Source: an uncultured Lachnospiraceae bacterium
Lineage (GTDB): Bacteria; Bacillota; Clostridia; Lachnospirales; Lachnospiraceae
Direction of reading: 5' to 3'
DNA: 57,275 nt
Assembly (NCBI GenBank): GCA_937965795.1
Contig: CALCMD010000041.1
Location: 1-57,275, forward strand
Shown here: positions 41,479 to 50,112 of the stretch, piece by piece
Numbering within the stretch: position 1 is the first letter of the stretch
How the letters are laid out: every line of letters starts with the position of its first letter
Translations under genes and position numbers: made by a program
The notes under the pieces: generated by a model
The model's input: the letters and a program-made list of their open reading frames with translations, nothing else
Databases searched by the model: none
What the model was told of the DNA's origin: nothing

Positions 41479-42216
41479 ATGGCAATCGAAGTCTTTAACC
41501 GATACGAACACAAATACCTGCTAGATCAGGATACTTATCAGAAAGTGATTGCTGTCATGGATGCACATATGGATCTTGATGCCTATAATCAGAATCACAG
41601 ACCCTATACCATCGCCAACATCTATTTCGACACAGACGATCACTTTTTAATCCGGAATTCCCTTTCCAAACCTGATTATAAAGAAAAGCTCCGGCTCCGC
41701 TCTTACGGAGTACCGGAGATATCTGCCAAAGTATTTCTGGAGATCAAGAAAAAATACAACGGTCTTGTCAACAAAAGACGCACCAGACTGCTTTTAAAGG
41801 AGGCCTATGATTTTCTTCATTCCGGAGAAGTTCCCTGTATACAGGATTATATGAATCCGCAGGTTCTACGGGAAATTTCCTATTTCCTGCATTTCTATTC
41901 TCTGAGCCCAAAGCTGTACCTGGCTTACGACAGAATCGCCTATTTTGAAAAGGGAAACCCGGATCTCAGGATTTCCTTCGATCAGAATATACGCTCCCGG
42001 CGCTATGACCTCCATCTCGAGGACGGCGACTATGGAACTCCCCTTTTAGACAGTCACACCTATCTGATGGAAATTAAGACTGCACGGGCGAAGCCTCTGT
42101 GGCTTGTACATATGCTGACCGAACTTGGAATCCAGCGGAGAAGCTTTTCAAAATATGGAACAGAATTCAAAAATTTTATCAACACGAAGGAGAAAAAATA
42201 TGACCGAGCTATTTAA
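41479..42216 (+). CDS. VTC-domain polyphosphate polymerase-like protein
   Basis: The 245-residue protein starts at ATG 41479 (AAGGAG 8 nt upstream; a GTG three codons earlier abuts that site). It has the VTC tunnel-domain features: FNRYEHKYLLD, TIANIYFDTDD, EKLRLRSYG, FLEIKKKYNG with basic residues lining the tunnel, and YLMEIKTARAKPLWL. In yeast VTC4 this domain makes polyphosphate from ATP; bacterial versions usually neighbour DUF4956 and CotH genes. Here DUF4956 follows with a 17-bp overlap. The bacterial activity is inferred from the family. Confidence 0.85.
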   Translation: MAIEVFNRYEHKYLLDQDTYQKVIAVMDAHMDLDAYNQNHRPYTIANIYFDTDDHFLIRNSLSKPDYKEKLRLRSYGVPEISAKVFLEIKKKYNGLVNKRRTRLLLKEAYDFLHSGEVPCIQDYMNPQVLREISYFLHFYSLSPKLYLAYDRIAYFEKGNPDLRISFDQNIRSRRYDLHLEDGDYGTPLLDSHTYLMEIKTARAKPLWLVHMLTELGIQRRSFSKYGTEFKNFINTKEKKYDRAI

Positions 42217-42886
42217 CAATATTTTATCAAACGTATCCAGCAATCTTACTGTGGGATCCGCACTGGTTACCCTGACCGTTGCCATCCTTTTCGGTATCTT
42301 TGTTGCCTTTACCTATTATAAAATCTAGGATGACGCATCCTATCAGCAAAGCCTTGCGATTACTCTCGTAATCCTTCCGGCAATTCTTTCTATCATTATT
42401 TTGTTTACGGGGAGCAATATCGCCCGTGCTTTCAGCCTTGCAGGAGCTCTTTCCATTATTCGATTCCGCAGCGCTCCCGGAGACCCGAAGGATATTGGAT
42501 TTATCTTTTTTGATATTGCCGCCGGACTTGCATGTGGCGTGGGGCTTTTTGCATACGGCGCGTTATTTGTCATTTTGTTATGTATCGTGATTCTTATTGT
42601 GGAAAAGATGAAGTTTTTCCAAAAAAAATCGATACAGAAAATATTAAAAATCACCATTCCGGAAAATTTAAACTATCAGAATGCCTTTGATGATATTCTT
42701 AACCGTTTCACCAACGGCTATACCCTGGAACGGATTAAAACGACCGATCTGGGTTCTTTATTTGAAGTGTGCTACAAGGTGTCCATGAAACCAGATCAGA
42801 ATGAGCAGGAATTTTTAAATGAACTGAGATGCCGAAATGGAAACCTGAATATTGTATTATCTATGGCACCCACGATTTATAAATAA
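42200..42886 (+). pseudogene. DUF4956 membrane protein, interrupted by an in-frame TAG
   Basis: The reading frame starts at ATG 42200 (GGAG upstream, inside the end of the VTC gene) and runs 229 codons, except for a single TAG at 42326-42328 (codon 43). On both sides the sequence matches the DUF4956 family: a first membrane helix before the stop (ALVTLTVAILFGIFVAF), then LAITLVILPAILSIIILF and the family hallmark ARAFSLAGALSIIRFRSAPG. The residue before and after (YYKI-stop-DDASY) suggests a tyrosine codon mutated to TAG. Everything downstream is intact and in frame. It may be a sequencing error, a recent loss-of-function mutation or readthrough. DUF4956 proteins accompany VTC proteins at membranes. 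Confidence 0.82.
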
Positions 42887-42914
42887 TTTGCACTGTGTTT
42901 TCCGATATCCAAGT

Positions 42915-42945
42915 AAAAGAGACGGCCTTTCGGTCGCCTCTTTTC
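42915..42945 (+). terminator. Intrinsic terminator of the VTC/DUF4956 unit
   Basis: Stem AGAGACGGCC / GGTCGCCTCT with loop TTTC (one mismatch, one G-T) is followed by TTT. The 200 bp after it up to ftsH hold a TATAAT-like box and a 51-codon frame that I do not accept as a gene. Confidence 0.7.
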
Positions 42946-43144
42946 GGAGAAGGTATTTCTCTTATGGGGTGTAGCAAAAACTATATAATGTATTGGGGGG
43001 TTTTACGATGTTTATTATAGCATCACCGCCCAAAGAAGTGTGCACAAACTTCACAAATTTCGCCGTTCATTTTTGTGCATTTCCTACACATTTCGTCAAA
43101 TTTCGTCCTGCCAGGTTCCGCATCCTTTCATCTGAAATCCGACC

Positions 43145-44959
43145 CTACTCTGTCTCCTGAAACAGTTCCTCGAAGGCTTCTCTTCCTATCTTTTCCTCTT
43201 TGACCAAAAGCTCTGCGCACCGATGAAGTACCTCCATATGTTCCTCAATCAGACTTTTTGCCTTTGCATAGCATTCATCCACAATACGCTTCACTTCTTC
43301 ATCAATCAGCGTCTGCATAGTTTCGCCATATTTTCTGGCATGACCCAGATCGCGGCCGATAAACACCTCATCATCACTTCCGTAATCGACGGTTCCCACT
43401 TTCTCCGACATTCCATATCTGGTCACCATCGCCCGCGCGATCTCGGTAGACTGCCTGATATCCTGGGATGCACCTGTCGTCACATCCCCAATCACCAGCT
43501 CCTCGGCAACTCTTCCGCCAAAGCCTACGATGATATCCTGGAGCATCTTCCCTTTGGTAAGAAACATCTCATCCTTTGCCGGCAGCGGCATTGTATAGCC
43601 CGCCGCTCCCATACCGGTAGGAATAATAGAGATTGTGTGCACCGGCCCTACGTCCGGCAACACATGAAACAAAATCGCATGGCCCGCCTCATGGTACGCC
43701 GTAATGCGCTTTTCCCTGTCAGAAATGACCTTGCTCTTTTTCTCAGCGCCAATGCCTACTTTTACGAATGCCTGCCGAATATCTTTCTGCACGATATAAG
43801 CTCTTCCCTCTTTCGCCGCCTGGATTGCCGCCTCATTCATCAGATTTTCCAGATCAGCTCCCGTAAAGCCTGCCGTCGTCTGCGCAATCTCCTCCAGATT
43901 CACATCATCTCCCAGAGGCTTTCCTTTCGTGTGAACCTGAAGAATTCCCAGTCTGCCTTTCACATCCGGCTTTCCGACGCCGATTTTCCGGTCGAAACGC
44001 CCCGGACGCAGAATCGCCGGATCGAGAATATCCACACGGTTTGTCGCCGCCATCACGATAATTCCCTCGTTCACTCCAAAGCCGTCCATCTCTACCAGCA
44101 TCTGATTCAGGGTCTGTTCCCTCTCGTCATGGCCGCCGCCCATTCCGCTTCCACGCCGTCTGGCCACAGCGTCGATCTCGTCGATAAATACGATACACGG
44201 CGCATTTTTCTTCGCTTCCGCAAACAGATCGCGCACACGGGAGGCGCCCACGCCCACAAACATTTCGACAAAATCAGAACCCGAAATGCTGAAAAACGGA
44301 ACGCCGGCTTCTCCGGCTACCGCCTTTGCCAGAAGGGTCTTGCCCGTTCCCGGAGGCCCCACCAGAAGAAGCCCTTTGGGAATACGCGCGCCTACCTGAA
44401 GATACTTTTTCGGCTCTCTCAGAAAATCTACGATCTCCTCCAGCTCCTCCTTTTCCTCTTCCAGTCCGGCTACGTTTTTAAAGCTGATCTTTTTTGTATC
44501 CGGAAGAATCAAAGTCGCGCGGCTCTTCCCGAAATTCATCATTTTATTGTTTCCGCCATTCGCCTGACGGTTCATGAAAATCAGAAGAAACATAAAGACC
44601 GCCGCCATCAAAAGCATTGGCAAAACAGTCGTCATAAAGACGCTTTCCCGTTCAATATCATACATATAATTCGGGACGTCCTTTTCCAGAAGCATCTCCT
44701 GAACTTCCTTTACATCCGCCACATTCATCTTCCGGACTTCCGGGCTTTCTGAAAAATAGATCCAGATCTGCCCGGTAGGCACCTTGTCATTCGGGTGAAT
44801 ATCGACTCTCTCCACGATCCCTTCTTCGACCGCCGTCTCAAATTCACGATACGTATACGTCTCCTTCGTGTCAAATCCATTCCGGAAAATAAACACAAAC
44901 AGCAACACTGCCGCCATAATCAGAAAATAAAATCTGACTCCTTTCGAAGCATTATTCAA
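43145..44959 (-). CDS. ftsH: ATP-dependent zinc metalloprotease FtsH
   Basis: The protein has 604 residues and starts with TTG at 44959, 8 nt after AAGGGG. Two N-terminal membrane helices (about 10-27 and 108-129) flank an extracytoplasmic domain. The AAA module has Walker A GPPGTGKT (201-208), Walker B FIDEID and the second region of homology ATNRVDILDPA. The zinc protease motif is HEAGH (423-427). It degrades misfolded membrane proteins and short-lived regulators, including sporulation control in bacilli. It is the last gene of a tilS - hpt - ftsH series, the order seen across Firmicutes. The C-terminus is short compared with Bacillus (about 637). Confidence 0.97.
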   Translation of the reverse strand: MNNASKGVRFYFLIMAAVLLFVFIFRNGFDTKETYTYREFETAVEEGIVERVDIHPNDKVPTGQIWIYFSESPEVRKMNVADVKEVQEMLLEKDVPNYMYDIERESVFMTTVLPMLLMAAVFMFLLIFMNRQANGGNNKMMNFGKSRATLILPDTKKISFKNVAGLEEEKEELEEIVDFLREPKKYLQVGARIPKGLLLVGPPGTGKTLLAKAVAGEAGVPFFSISGSDFVEMFVGVGASRVRDLFAEAKKNAPCIVFIDEIDAVARRRGSGMGGGHDEREQTLNQMLVEMDGFGVNEGIIVMAATNRVDILDPAILRPGRFDRKIGVGKPDVKGRLGILQVHTKGKPLGDDVNLEEIAQTTAGFTGADLENLMNEAAIQAAKEGRAYIVQKDIRQAFVKVGIGAEKKSKVISDREKRITAYHEAGHAILFHVLPDVGPVHTISIIPTGMGAAGYTMPLPAKDEMFLTKGKMLQDIIVGFGGRVAEELVIGDVTTGASQDIRQSTEIARAMVTRYGMSEKVGTVDYGSDDEVFIGRDLGHARKYGETMQTLIDEEVKRIVDECYAKAKSLIEEHMEVLHRCAELLVKEEKIGREAFEELFQETE

Positions 44960-44979
44960 TGTACAAATCCCCTTCCTTT

Positions 44980-45501
44980 TTAAACTTCTACCACTCCAAT
45001 ATATGGCAGATTTCTGTATTTTTGCGCATAATCAAGTCCATAACCAACCACAAACTCATCCGGAATCTCAAACCCCACATAATCCACCTTCACCCTGGCC
45101 ACCCGTCTGTCCGGCTTATCCAGAAGCGTACACAGCCGAAGGCTTGCCGGATTCCTCTTGCTTAGAATTTCCATCAGATAGCTTAAGGTTCGTCCGGAAT
45201 CAATAATATCCTCTATCACTATGACGTCCTTTCCTTCCAGCGTCTCATCCAGATCTTTGGTGATCCTCACCACGCCGCTGGACTTCGTACCGTCTCCATA
45301 GCTGCTCACGGACATGAAGTCCATAGATACCGGAACCGTAATGCGCTTCGCCAGTTCACAGGTAAAAAACACGCTGCCTTTCAGGATGCAGATCAAATGC
45401 ACGCTTTTTCCCGCGTAATCCTCACTGATCCTCTTTCCCATTTCCGCAATTTTCTCATTCACTTTCTCCTCCGACAATAATACTCGAATCCTGTTCTCCA
45501 C
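44980..45501 (-). CDS. hpt: Hypoxanthine phosphoribosyltransferase
   Basis: The 173-residue protein starts with GTG at 45501 behind GGAGG, inside the 3' end of tilS (47-bp overlap). It has the PRPP-binding motif VIVIEDIIDSGRTL (about 94-107), a flexible loop SVSSYGDGT, and the C-terminal base-contact region DYVGFEIPDEFVVGYGLDYA. It salvages hypoxanthine and guanine to IMP and GMP. The overlap indicates translational coupling to TilS. Confidence 0.96.
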   Translation of the reverse strand: MENRIRVLLSEEKVNEKIAEMGKRISEDYAGKSVHLICILKGSVFFTCELAKRITVPVSMDFMSVSSYGDGTKSSGVVRITKDLDETLEGKDVIVIEDIIDSGRTLSYLMEILSKRNPASLRLCTLLDKPDRRVARVKVDYVGFEIPDEFVVGYGLDYAQKYRNLPYIGVVEV

Positions 45502-46870
45502 GATTTGTCTCCTCCCTGACCTGTATTTTTAGAATTGTTTTTGTATCCTGCGTAACCCTGCACTGCTCACTGATCCGGTGTCCCACAATCCAGAGAATGT
45601 GGCTCTCATCCGCCAGCAGAAGAACCTTATCCCGCTCCTCTTTTAAAATCTTCTCATTAATAAAATACTTTTTCAGCTTGCTGTGCCTGCCCTCCGCAAT
45701 AAAATAGTCCCCGCTCCTGCGGCTCCGTAATTGAATCGTATTTTTTATTGTATCATAATCCAGCCATTTCGTATACTTTTTTTGCGGAATTATTTGACCA
45801 TTTCCTGGCTCCAGGCTTGTCTTTATCCGATATTTTCCCCATTGGGACTCTCCCGGTACCAAAAGCTCCACTTCCTCTGTGATCTTTTGCGGCGGCTCTC
45901 CTTCTCCCAGCACCAGATAATCTCCGGTACGCCTGGCCGTCCTTCCTCCCGGAAGCATCATCCTTCTTCCGGACTGTCCCGCCGCCAGCTTCTTCATCTC
46001 GTCCAGATGCACGGCCCCGACGTCTTTCAAGCCCATCCCCAGACGCTCCATACACACGCGTAAGATATATTCCTGCATGACTTCCTCTTCCCGCAGAAGC
46101 TCTTTTCCCTCAATCCATACCTCCTGCTTCCTCACGCTGGAAATTTTCTCAGCCTTTTTCTTCGCTTCCTTTTCCAGATATTCCCATGCCCGGCCAAGAC
46201 GTTCGCCCGCCTGGGCGATATGAACGCGCGCCCGCACATTCAACCCGTTTTCCATCTCCGGCAAAATCCGATGCCGCAGCCGGTTTCTCGTATATTCATC
46301 GGTAAGATTCGTACTGTCTGTGCAGTAATCCTGCCCCTGCTTTTTCAGATATGCCTCGATCTCCTGCCTGGAAACGCCCAAAAGCGGACGAATGATGTTT
46401 CCGTTTACCGGCCTTATGCCGCACAAGCCTTGCAGCCCCGACCCCCGCACCAGATTCCACAGAATCGTCTCCGCCTGATCATCCTGGTTATGCGCCACGG
46501 CAATCTTTGCATGTTCCCTTCCTTTGCACGCCTCCGCAAACGCCTCATATCTGCACTTTCTCGCAGCCTCTTCCAGCGTCAGCTTCTCCCCCGCCGCCCT
46601 TTTAGGTACGTCAAAGGCAGCCATGTGAAAAGAAATCCCCCATTTTTTGCACAACTGTTTTGTAAACGCCGCATCCTTCAGGCTTTCCTCTCCCCGAATC
46701 CCATGTTCCACATGCACTGCTTCCAGAAAGAAATCTGCTTCTTTTTGGAACTCTTTCAGCATAAAAAGCAGGCATACCGAGTCCGCTCCTCCCGAAATGC
46801 CTGCCACAACATAGTCGCCTGTTTCTATCATATGATGTTTCCTGATATACTTCGATACTTTCTCTTCCAT
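45455..46870 (-). CDS. tilS: tRNA(Ile)-lysidine synthase
   Basis: The protein is about 471 residues if it starts at the ATG at 46870; an in-frame GTG at 46915 would add 15 residues, and neither has a perfect ribosome site. The N-terminal PP-loop SGGADSVCLL (about 26-35) binds ATP. VEHGIRGEES and HNQDDQAETILWNLVRGSG are typical (key residues HNQDDQAET and RGSG). The C-terminal part recognises tRNA. It converts C34 of tRNA-Ile(CAU) to lysidine so that AUA is read as Ile, and is essential. It is followed by hpt with overlap. Confidence 0.95.
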   Translation of the reverse strand: MEEKVSKYIRKHHMIETGDYVVAGISGGADSVCLLFMLKEFQKEADFFLEAVHVEHGIRGEESLKDAAFTKQLCKKWGISFHMAAFDVPKRAAGEKLTLEEAARKCRYEAFAEACKGREHAKIAVAHNQDDQAETILWNLVRGSGLQGLCGIRPVNGNIIRPLLGVSRQEIEAYLKKQGQDYCTDSTNLTDEYTRNRLRHRILPEMENGLNVRARVHIAQAGERLGRAWEYLEKEAKKKAEKISSVRKQEVWIEGKELLREEEVMQEYILRVCMERLGMGLKDVGAVHLDEMKKLAAGQSGRRMMLPGGRTARRTGDYLVLGEGEPPQKITEEVELLVPGESQWGKYRIKTSLEPGNGQIIPQKKYTKWLDYDTIKNTIQLRSRRSGDYFIAEGRHSKLKKYFINEKILKEERDKVLLLADESHILWIVGHRISEQCRVTQDTKTILKIQVREETNRGEQDSSIIVGGESE

Positions 46871-46933
46871 CTGCCTGTTTCCCGATCCTGCTTCTATCGT
46901 TTTACTGCTTATCACTATCTATTAGAATCAAAA

Positions 46934-46982
46934 GATGCCATACGGATTGCTCCGCACTTCGTGCTTCCACAATCCTGGCATC
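46934..46982 (-). terminator. Imperfect hairpin upstream of tilS, likely terminator of the spoIIE-like gene
   Basis: Outer stem GATGCCA / TGGCATC, inner GGATTG / CAATCC and an inner GCAC / GTGC are seen; on the minus strand TTTTGATTC follows. It lies 54 bp downstream of the phosphatase stop. Confidence 0.6.
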
Positions 46983-47035
46983 TACTATATAGAATCTGAC
47001 AGGAAATTGCAAGAATAAATCCGCCGAAACATATC

Positions 47036-48511
47036 TCAGCTTTTCCAAAGCCCCCCCACCAGCACCGTCATATCGTCCTTTGCAAGACATTTCTGATACA
47101 GCAAAACCTGCGTCAGAATCTCGCGTGCCATCTCCTGTGCATTTCTTGTCTTTTGCCTCAGGATAATCTCCTGTAAAATTTCCTCTGCCCTCGGATGCGG
47201 CAGGGCGTCCAGCACCCCGTCGGAAACCATGACTACGAAATCTCCCGGCTCCATCTTCTTTCTGGCGCTCTCATAGTCCAGCTTTTGCAGAAAGCCAATC
47301 GGCAGGCTGGTGGAAGACACGGCTTCCACCCAGTCCTTTCGCTTAAAAAAAGTCGTGGAGGCGCCGATTTTCAAAAGCTCGCACTCTCCGGTATAAAGGT
47401 CCACCATGCACAAGTCTACGGTGGAAAACATCTGATCATGATTTTGCAGCGTCATGGTGGAATGAATCATACGCACAGCCGTTTCCTTCGTAAACCCCGC
47501 ATCCAGAAACTGTTCCAGAAGCTCGATCACCGTTTCGCTCTCCCGGCAAGCACAGCTTCCCGATCCCATCCCATCCGACAGGCTCATAATCATCTGTCCG
47601 TTCTCCCTCCGGAACATAGAAAAGTTATCCCCGGATACCAGCTCGCCTTCCTTTGTAACCTTAGCCACCCCGTTTGTCATTCGGTAGCCCGGCTGCGCCG
47701 TAAAGAGCACGGTACTGTACTCCCGGTTGATGATCGTCCGGCTGTCCGGATCGGGAACCATTTTCCGGCTGCACACCTCGGAAACGATTCCTGCAATCTC
47801 TCTCGTAGCAATACATCTTCCCTTCCTGGCCGTACGCATGGTAATAAAAATCTCCAGCCTGTCCGCATCTTTCCTGGTATCCCACATTTCCCGCATGATG
47901 ATCCCATGCATCCGCAGTTTAATATCCATCTGTTTTTCCAGCCCCGCATCTACCGGACGCACATCATACGTCAGACTTGCCGCCGCCTCCATGATCGCCG
48001 CCGTCCCGTAAAGCTGCTCTGCAACCGCTTCCCGGTTCTCCAGAAGCCGGTTGCTCCACATCAGGTTCAGCTTTGCGACGCGGAAACTTTCTCTCAACGC
48101 CAACGCAAAGCTTGTCCCCTGTGAACAAATCTCCATGAAAGAAGACTGTTCTCCGGCGCCCTCCTCCTCGATCGTATGAAGAAGCTCATATGCCTCCCGG
48201 TAAGTCCTGCCGCTGTTCTTCTCCCAGCAATATTCCCATCCGGGACAATACCTGCACACCTTTCTCTGGGCTTCACAAAAAATTTCCTGCATATCGTCCT
48301 CGGAAAAACTCTCTTTCTTACTTGGCATGTTCCGAAACGTATCCGCAAGCTGCACAAAAGACTCGGCATACCGTCCCATCCGTTCCCGTCCGGGCTCGCA
48401 GGCTTCCAGCACCTGCTCCTCCCGGTATCTCTCTCCCAATATCATCTTTACAACATCCCACATGACCCACAAGACACTCACAATCAGGACTGCCATCACA
48501 AATTCACCCAT
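47036..48511 (-). CDS. spoIIE: SpoIIE-family PP2C phosphatase, short form
   Basis: The protein has 491 residues starting at ATG 48511, 9 nt after GGGAGG. There is only one N-terminal membrane helix (about 5-23), in contrast to the ten helices of Bacillus SpoIIE (about 830 residues). The middle part has the SpoIIE cysteine cluster CEAQRKVCRYCPGWEYCW (about 75-92). The PP2C domain at about 270-490 has MIMSLSDGMGSG with the metal-binding Asp, and VVMVSDGVLDAL and KDDMTVLV near the end. SpoIIE dephosphorylates SpoIIAA to activate sigma F. It occupies the canonical position between divIC and tilS, so it is the likely SpoIIE despite its short membrane part. Confidence 0.85.
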   Translation of the reverse strand: MGEFVMAVLIVSVLWVMWDVVKMILGERYREEQVLEACEPGRERMGRYAESFVQLADTFRNMPSKKESFSEDDMQEIFCEAQRKVCRYCPGWEYCWEKNSGRTYREAYELLHTIEEEGAGEQSSFMEICSQGTSFALALRESFRVAKLNLMWSNRLLENREAVAEQLYGTAAIMEAAASLTYDVRPVDAGLEKQMDIKLRMHGIIMREMWDTRKDADRLEIFITMRTARKGRCIATREIAGIVSEVCSRKMVPDPDSRTIINREYSTVLFTAQPGYRMTNGVAKVTKEGELVSGDNFSMFRRENGQMIMSLSDGMGSGSCACRESETVIELLEQFLDAGFTKETAVRMIHSTMTLQNHDQMFSTVDLCMVDLYTGECELLKIGASTTFFKRKDWVEAVSSTSLPIGFLQKLDYESARKKMEPGDFVVMVSDGVLDALPHPRAEEILQEIILRQKTRNAQEMAREILTQVLLYQKCLAKDDMTVLVGGLWKS

Positions 48512-48605
48512 TTTATGTAACCTCCCGTAAAGAGCAGTATACACAAAGACAGACGGGATTTTTGTCAAAAAAGTATCATGATTTCCACAAATTTATCGAC
48601 AGAAA

Positions 48606-48640
48606 AGGACATCGAAAATGCCTTTCCTTTTCGACGTCCT
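48606..48640 (-). terminator. Terminator after divIC
   Basis: On the minus strand AGGACGTCGAAAA pairs with TTTTCGATGTCCT (one G-U), followed by TTTTC. It separates the yab/divIC genes from the phosphatase. Confidence 0.8.
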
Positions 48641-48643
48641 TCT

Positions 48644-48946
48644 TTACTTCTCCGGTTTCAGTAAGATTTCGTCCGGATATACCAGGCCCAGCTTGTCCCT
48701 GGCGACCCCTTCCACATATTCATCGGTCTTCATATATTCCTCCAGACCGGCTATCTCTTCCGTACGCTTATTTTCTTCCTGAATCTGTTTCTCCAGTTTC
48801 GTTTTCTGTTCCTGATATGCTGCATTTTTGGCCTTTAGCGAATGGCTCTGGATCGTGAGGCTTACCAGCAAAACGGCTACAATGGCAGTAATACATAACA
48901 CAGCGCCGCGGTTTCCTTTGCTTCTGCGCCTTTTTCTCTTATCCAT
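48644..48946 (-). CDS. divIC: Septum formation initiator DivIC/FtsB
   Basis: The protein has 100 residues. It has a very basic cytoplasmic N-terminus (KRKRRRSKGNRG), one membrane helix (about 14-32), a heptad coiled coil (about 36-65), and the conserved C-terminal block YVEGVARDKLGLVYPDE. It is part of the FtsB/FtsL/FtsQ-like complex that activates septal peptidoglycan synthesis. It lies between yabQ and spoIIE as in bacilli. GGAAGGTC is upstream. Confidence 0.88.
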   Translation of the reverse strand: MDKRKRRRSKGNRGAVLCITAIVAVLLVSLTIQSHSLKAKNAAYQEQKTKLEKQIQEENKRTEEIAGLEEYMKTDEYVEGVARDKLGLVYPDEILLKPEK

Positions 48947-48959
48947 AAAATGACCTTCC

Positions 48960-49430
48960 TTATTGATTTCTTTCTTTTTTTACGAATAATGTCATTTTAA
49001 TCTCTTTTATCCTCTTTTTCAATACCTTTTTGGGCTTTTTTGTTCCTTTACGCATTTTTTTGGCGAAGAATGCCAGCGGACGCCCTATGATCTTCAGGAA
49101 CTTGCCAACAACCTTTTTCAAAAATCGTAAAACCCCGGATACTGCCTTTAAAACAGGGCGGCTGGCGCTGAGCTGGTACAATACCATTCCCATCATCATG
49201 GCACACAGAGAAAACCCACGGACCACGCCGCTGTTTTTCAGGAAAATCACCCCAAACGCAAGGATTCCGGCGCCGCTCCAGTATATAAAATCTTCAAGGG
49301 CAAGCAGAAGGCTGCCATGTATAAATACACGCCGCACCGCGCGCAGCAAATCATATCCAAACATCAGCAGAACCCCGGTAGACGTACAGATCAGAAAAAA
49401 CATGATTTCGCTCTGGATTGTCTGGCTCAT
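48960..49430 (-). CDS. yabQ: Spore cortex biosynthesis protein YabQ
   Basis: The protein has 156 residues. The N-terminal ~90 residues hold three or four membrane helices (IMFFLICTSTGVLLMFGYDLLRAV, key part GVLLMFGYDLLRA; then DFIYWSGAGILAF). The remainder is strongly basic (KKMRKGTKKPKKVLKKR). YabQ localises to the forespore outer membrane and is required for cortex formation. Its order yabP - yabQ - divIC is conserved. It starts 3 bp after yabP. Confidence 0.88.
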   Translation of the reverse strand: MSQTIQSEIMFFLICTSTGVLLMFGYDLLRAVRRVFIHGSLLLALEDFIYWSGAGILAFGVIFLKNSGVVRGFSLCAMMMGMVLYQLSASRPVLKAVSGVLRFLKKVVGKFLKIIGRPLAFFAKKMRKGTKKPKKVLKKRIKEIKMTLFVKKERNQ

Positions 49431-49433
49431 ATC

Positions 49434-49715
49434 CTATTTAAACAGCCTTCCCAGCACAGACTCCTTTTTCTGGCTGCGCCCGCCGTCCGAGTAAACCAGG
49501 CTGTCAACTTTCCCGTCAATGTCTACTTCGCCCTTCTCCAGAGTAAGCCTGCTGATGTGAAGCTCTCTTCCTTTGATCGTCAGCATCCCCTGCTCAGTTT
49601 CCAGAAAAATCTCCTTCTCGTCAAAAGAAAGCACATCCGATACCCCTGTAATCGTTCCGCTGTGTCTGCCAAAAACAGCTATTTTGTGTACGCCCTGCGC
49701 CTGCTTTTCTTCCAT
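49434..49715 (-). CDS. yabP: Sporulation protein YabP
   Basis: The 93-residue protein is a small beta-rich YabP-family protein (GRHSGTITGVSDVLSFDEKEI, key part TGVSDVLSFDE; then MLTIKGRELHISRLTLEKGEVDIDG, key part GRELHISRLTLEKGEVDI). It acts in spore coat/cortex assembly together with YabQ; related YqfC proteins share the fold. GGGGGAG upstream of ATG. It forms a tight cluster with yabQ. Confidence 0.9.
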   Translation of the reverse strand: MEEKQAQGVHKIAVFGRHSGTITGVSDVLSFDEKEIFLETEQGMLTIKGRELHISRLTLEKGEVDIDGKVDSLVYSDGGRSQKKESVLGRLFK

Positions 49716-49791
49716 GCTCTCCCCCTTGCCATTCTGCCTTTGTCTCTCTTAAATATATTAGGAAACAGCCGGAATTATACACATTTCCATT

Positions 49792-50031
49792 CTACAGATA
49801 TCGGTAAAGTTCTTTCGCATCATCCTTTTTTACCGTCTCCTGTACATTCAGAATCTCCACCCGCACCGCCTTCGCGCCAAACTGAATCTCCAGAATATCT
49901 CCTGCTTTTACCGCCGCCGAAGCCTTCGCGGGCTTATCGTTCAACAGTACCCTCCCCGCATCGCAGGCTTCATTCGCCACCGTCCTGCGCTTAATCAGGC
50001 GGGATACTTTTAAATATTTATCCAGTCTCAT
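49792..50031 (-). CDS. yabO: S4-domain RNA-binding protein YabO/RqcP
   Basis: The protein has 79 residues from the ATG at 50031 (AAGGA upstream; a longer frame lacks a site). It is a single S4 domain (MRLDKYLKVSRLIKRRTVANE, key parts RLDKYLKVSRLI and RRTVANEAC) related to Hsp15. In B. subtilis YabO (RqcP) works with RqcH on stalled large ribosomal subunits to extend nascent chains with alanine. Conserved partner of yabP in gene order. Confidence 0.9.
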   Translation of the reverse strand: MRLDKYLKVSRLIKRRTVANEACDAGRVLLNDKPAKASAAVKAGDILEIQFGAKAVRVEILNVQETVKKDDAKELYRYL

Positions 50032-50057
50032 ATCTTTTTCCTTTCTTCTATAACTCA

Positions 50058-50103
50058 AAAGAGAGCTGCCTTGCGCCTGTCGGCTGTGGCAGCTCTCTTT
50101 TTC
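50058..50103 (-). terminator. Strong intrinsic terminator after hup
   Basis: A perfect 13-bp stem AAAGAGAGCTGCC (50058-50070) / GGCAGCTCTCTTT (50088-50100) has A/T runs on both sides, between hup and yabO. Confidence 0.9.
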
Positions 50104-50112
50104 GTTTCTCTC

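Noticed and set aside
43008..43160. 51-codon plus-strand frame with a TATAAT-like box and GGGGGG before the ATG
   Set aside because: The product has no recognisable features, the frame overlaps the end of ftsH on the other strand, and A/T-rich intergenic DNA easily gives such signals.
43223..44752. 509-codon frame antisense to ftsH
   Set aside because: The codon pattern is the mirror of the FtsH reading frame, the product is His/Arg-rich and unlike any protein, and the opposite strand encodes a clear FtsH.
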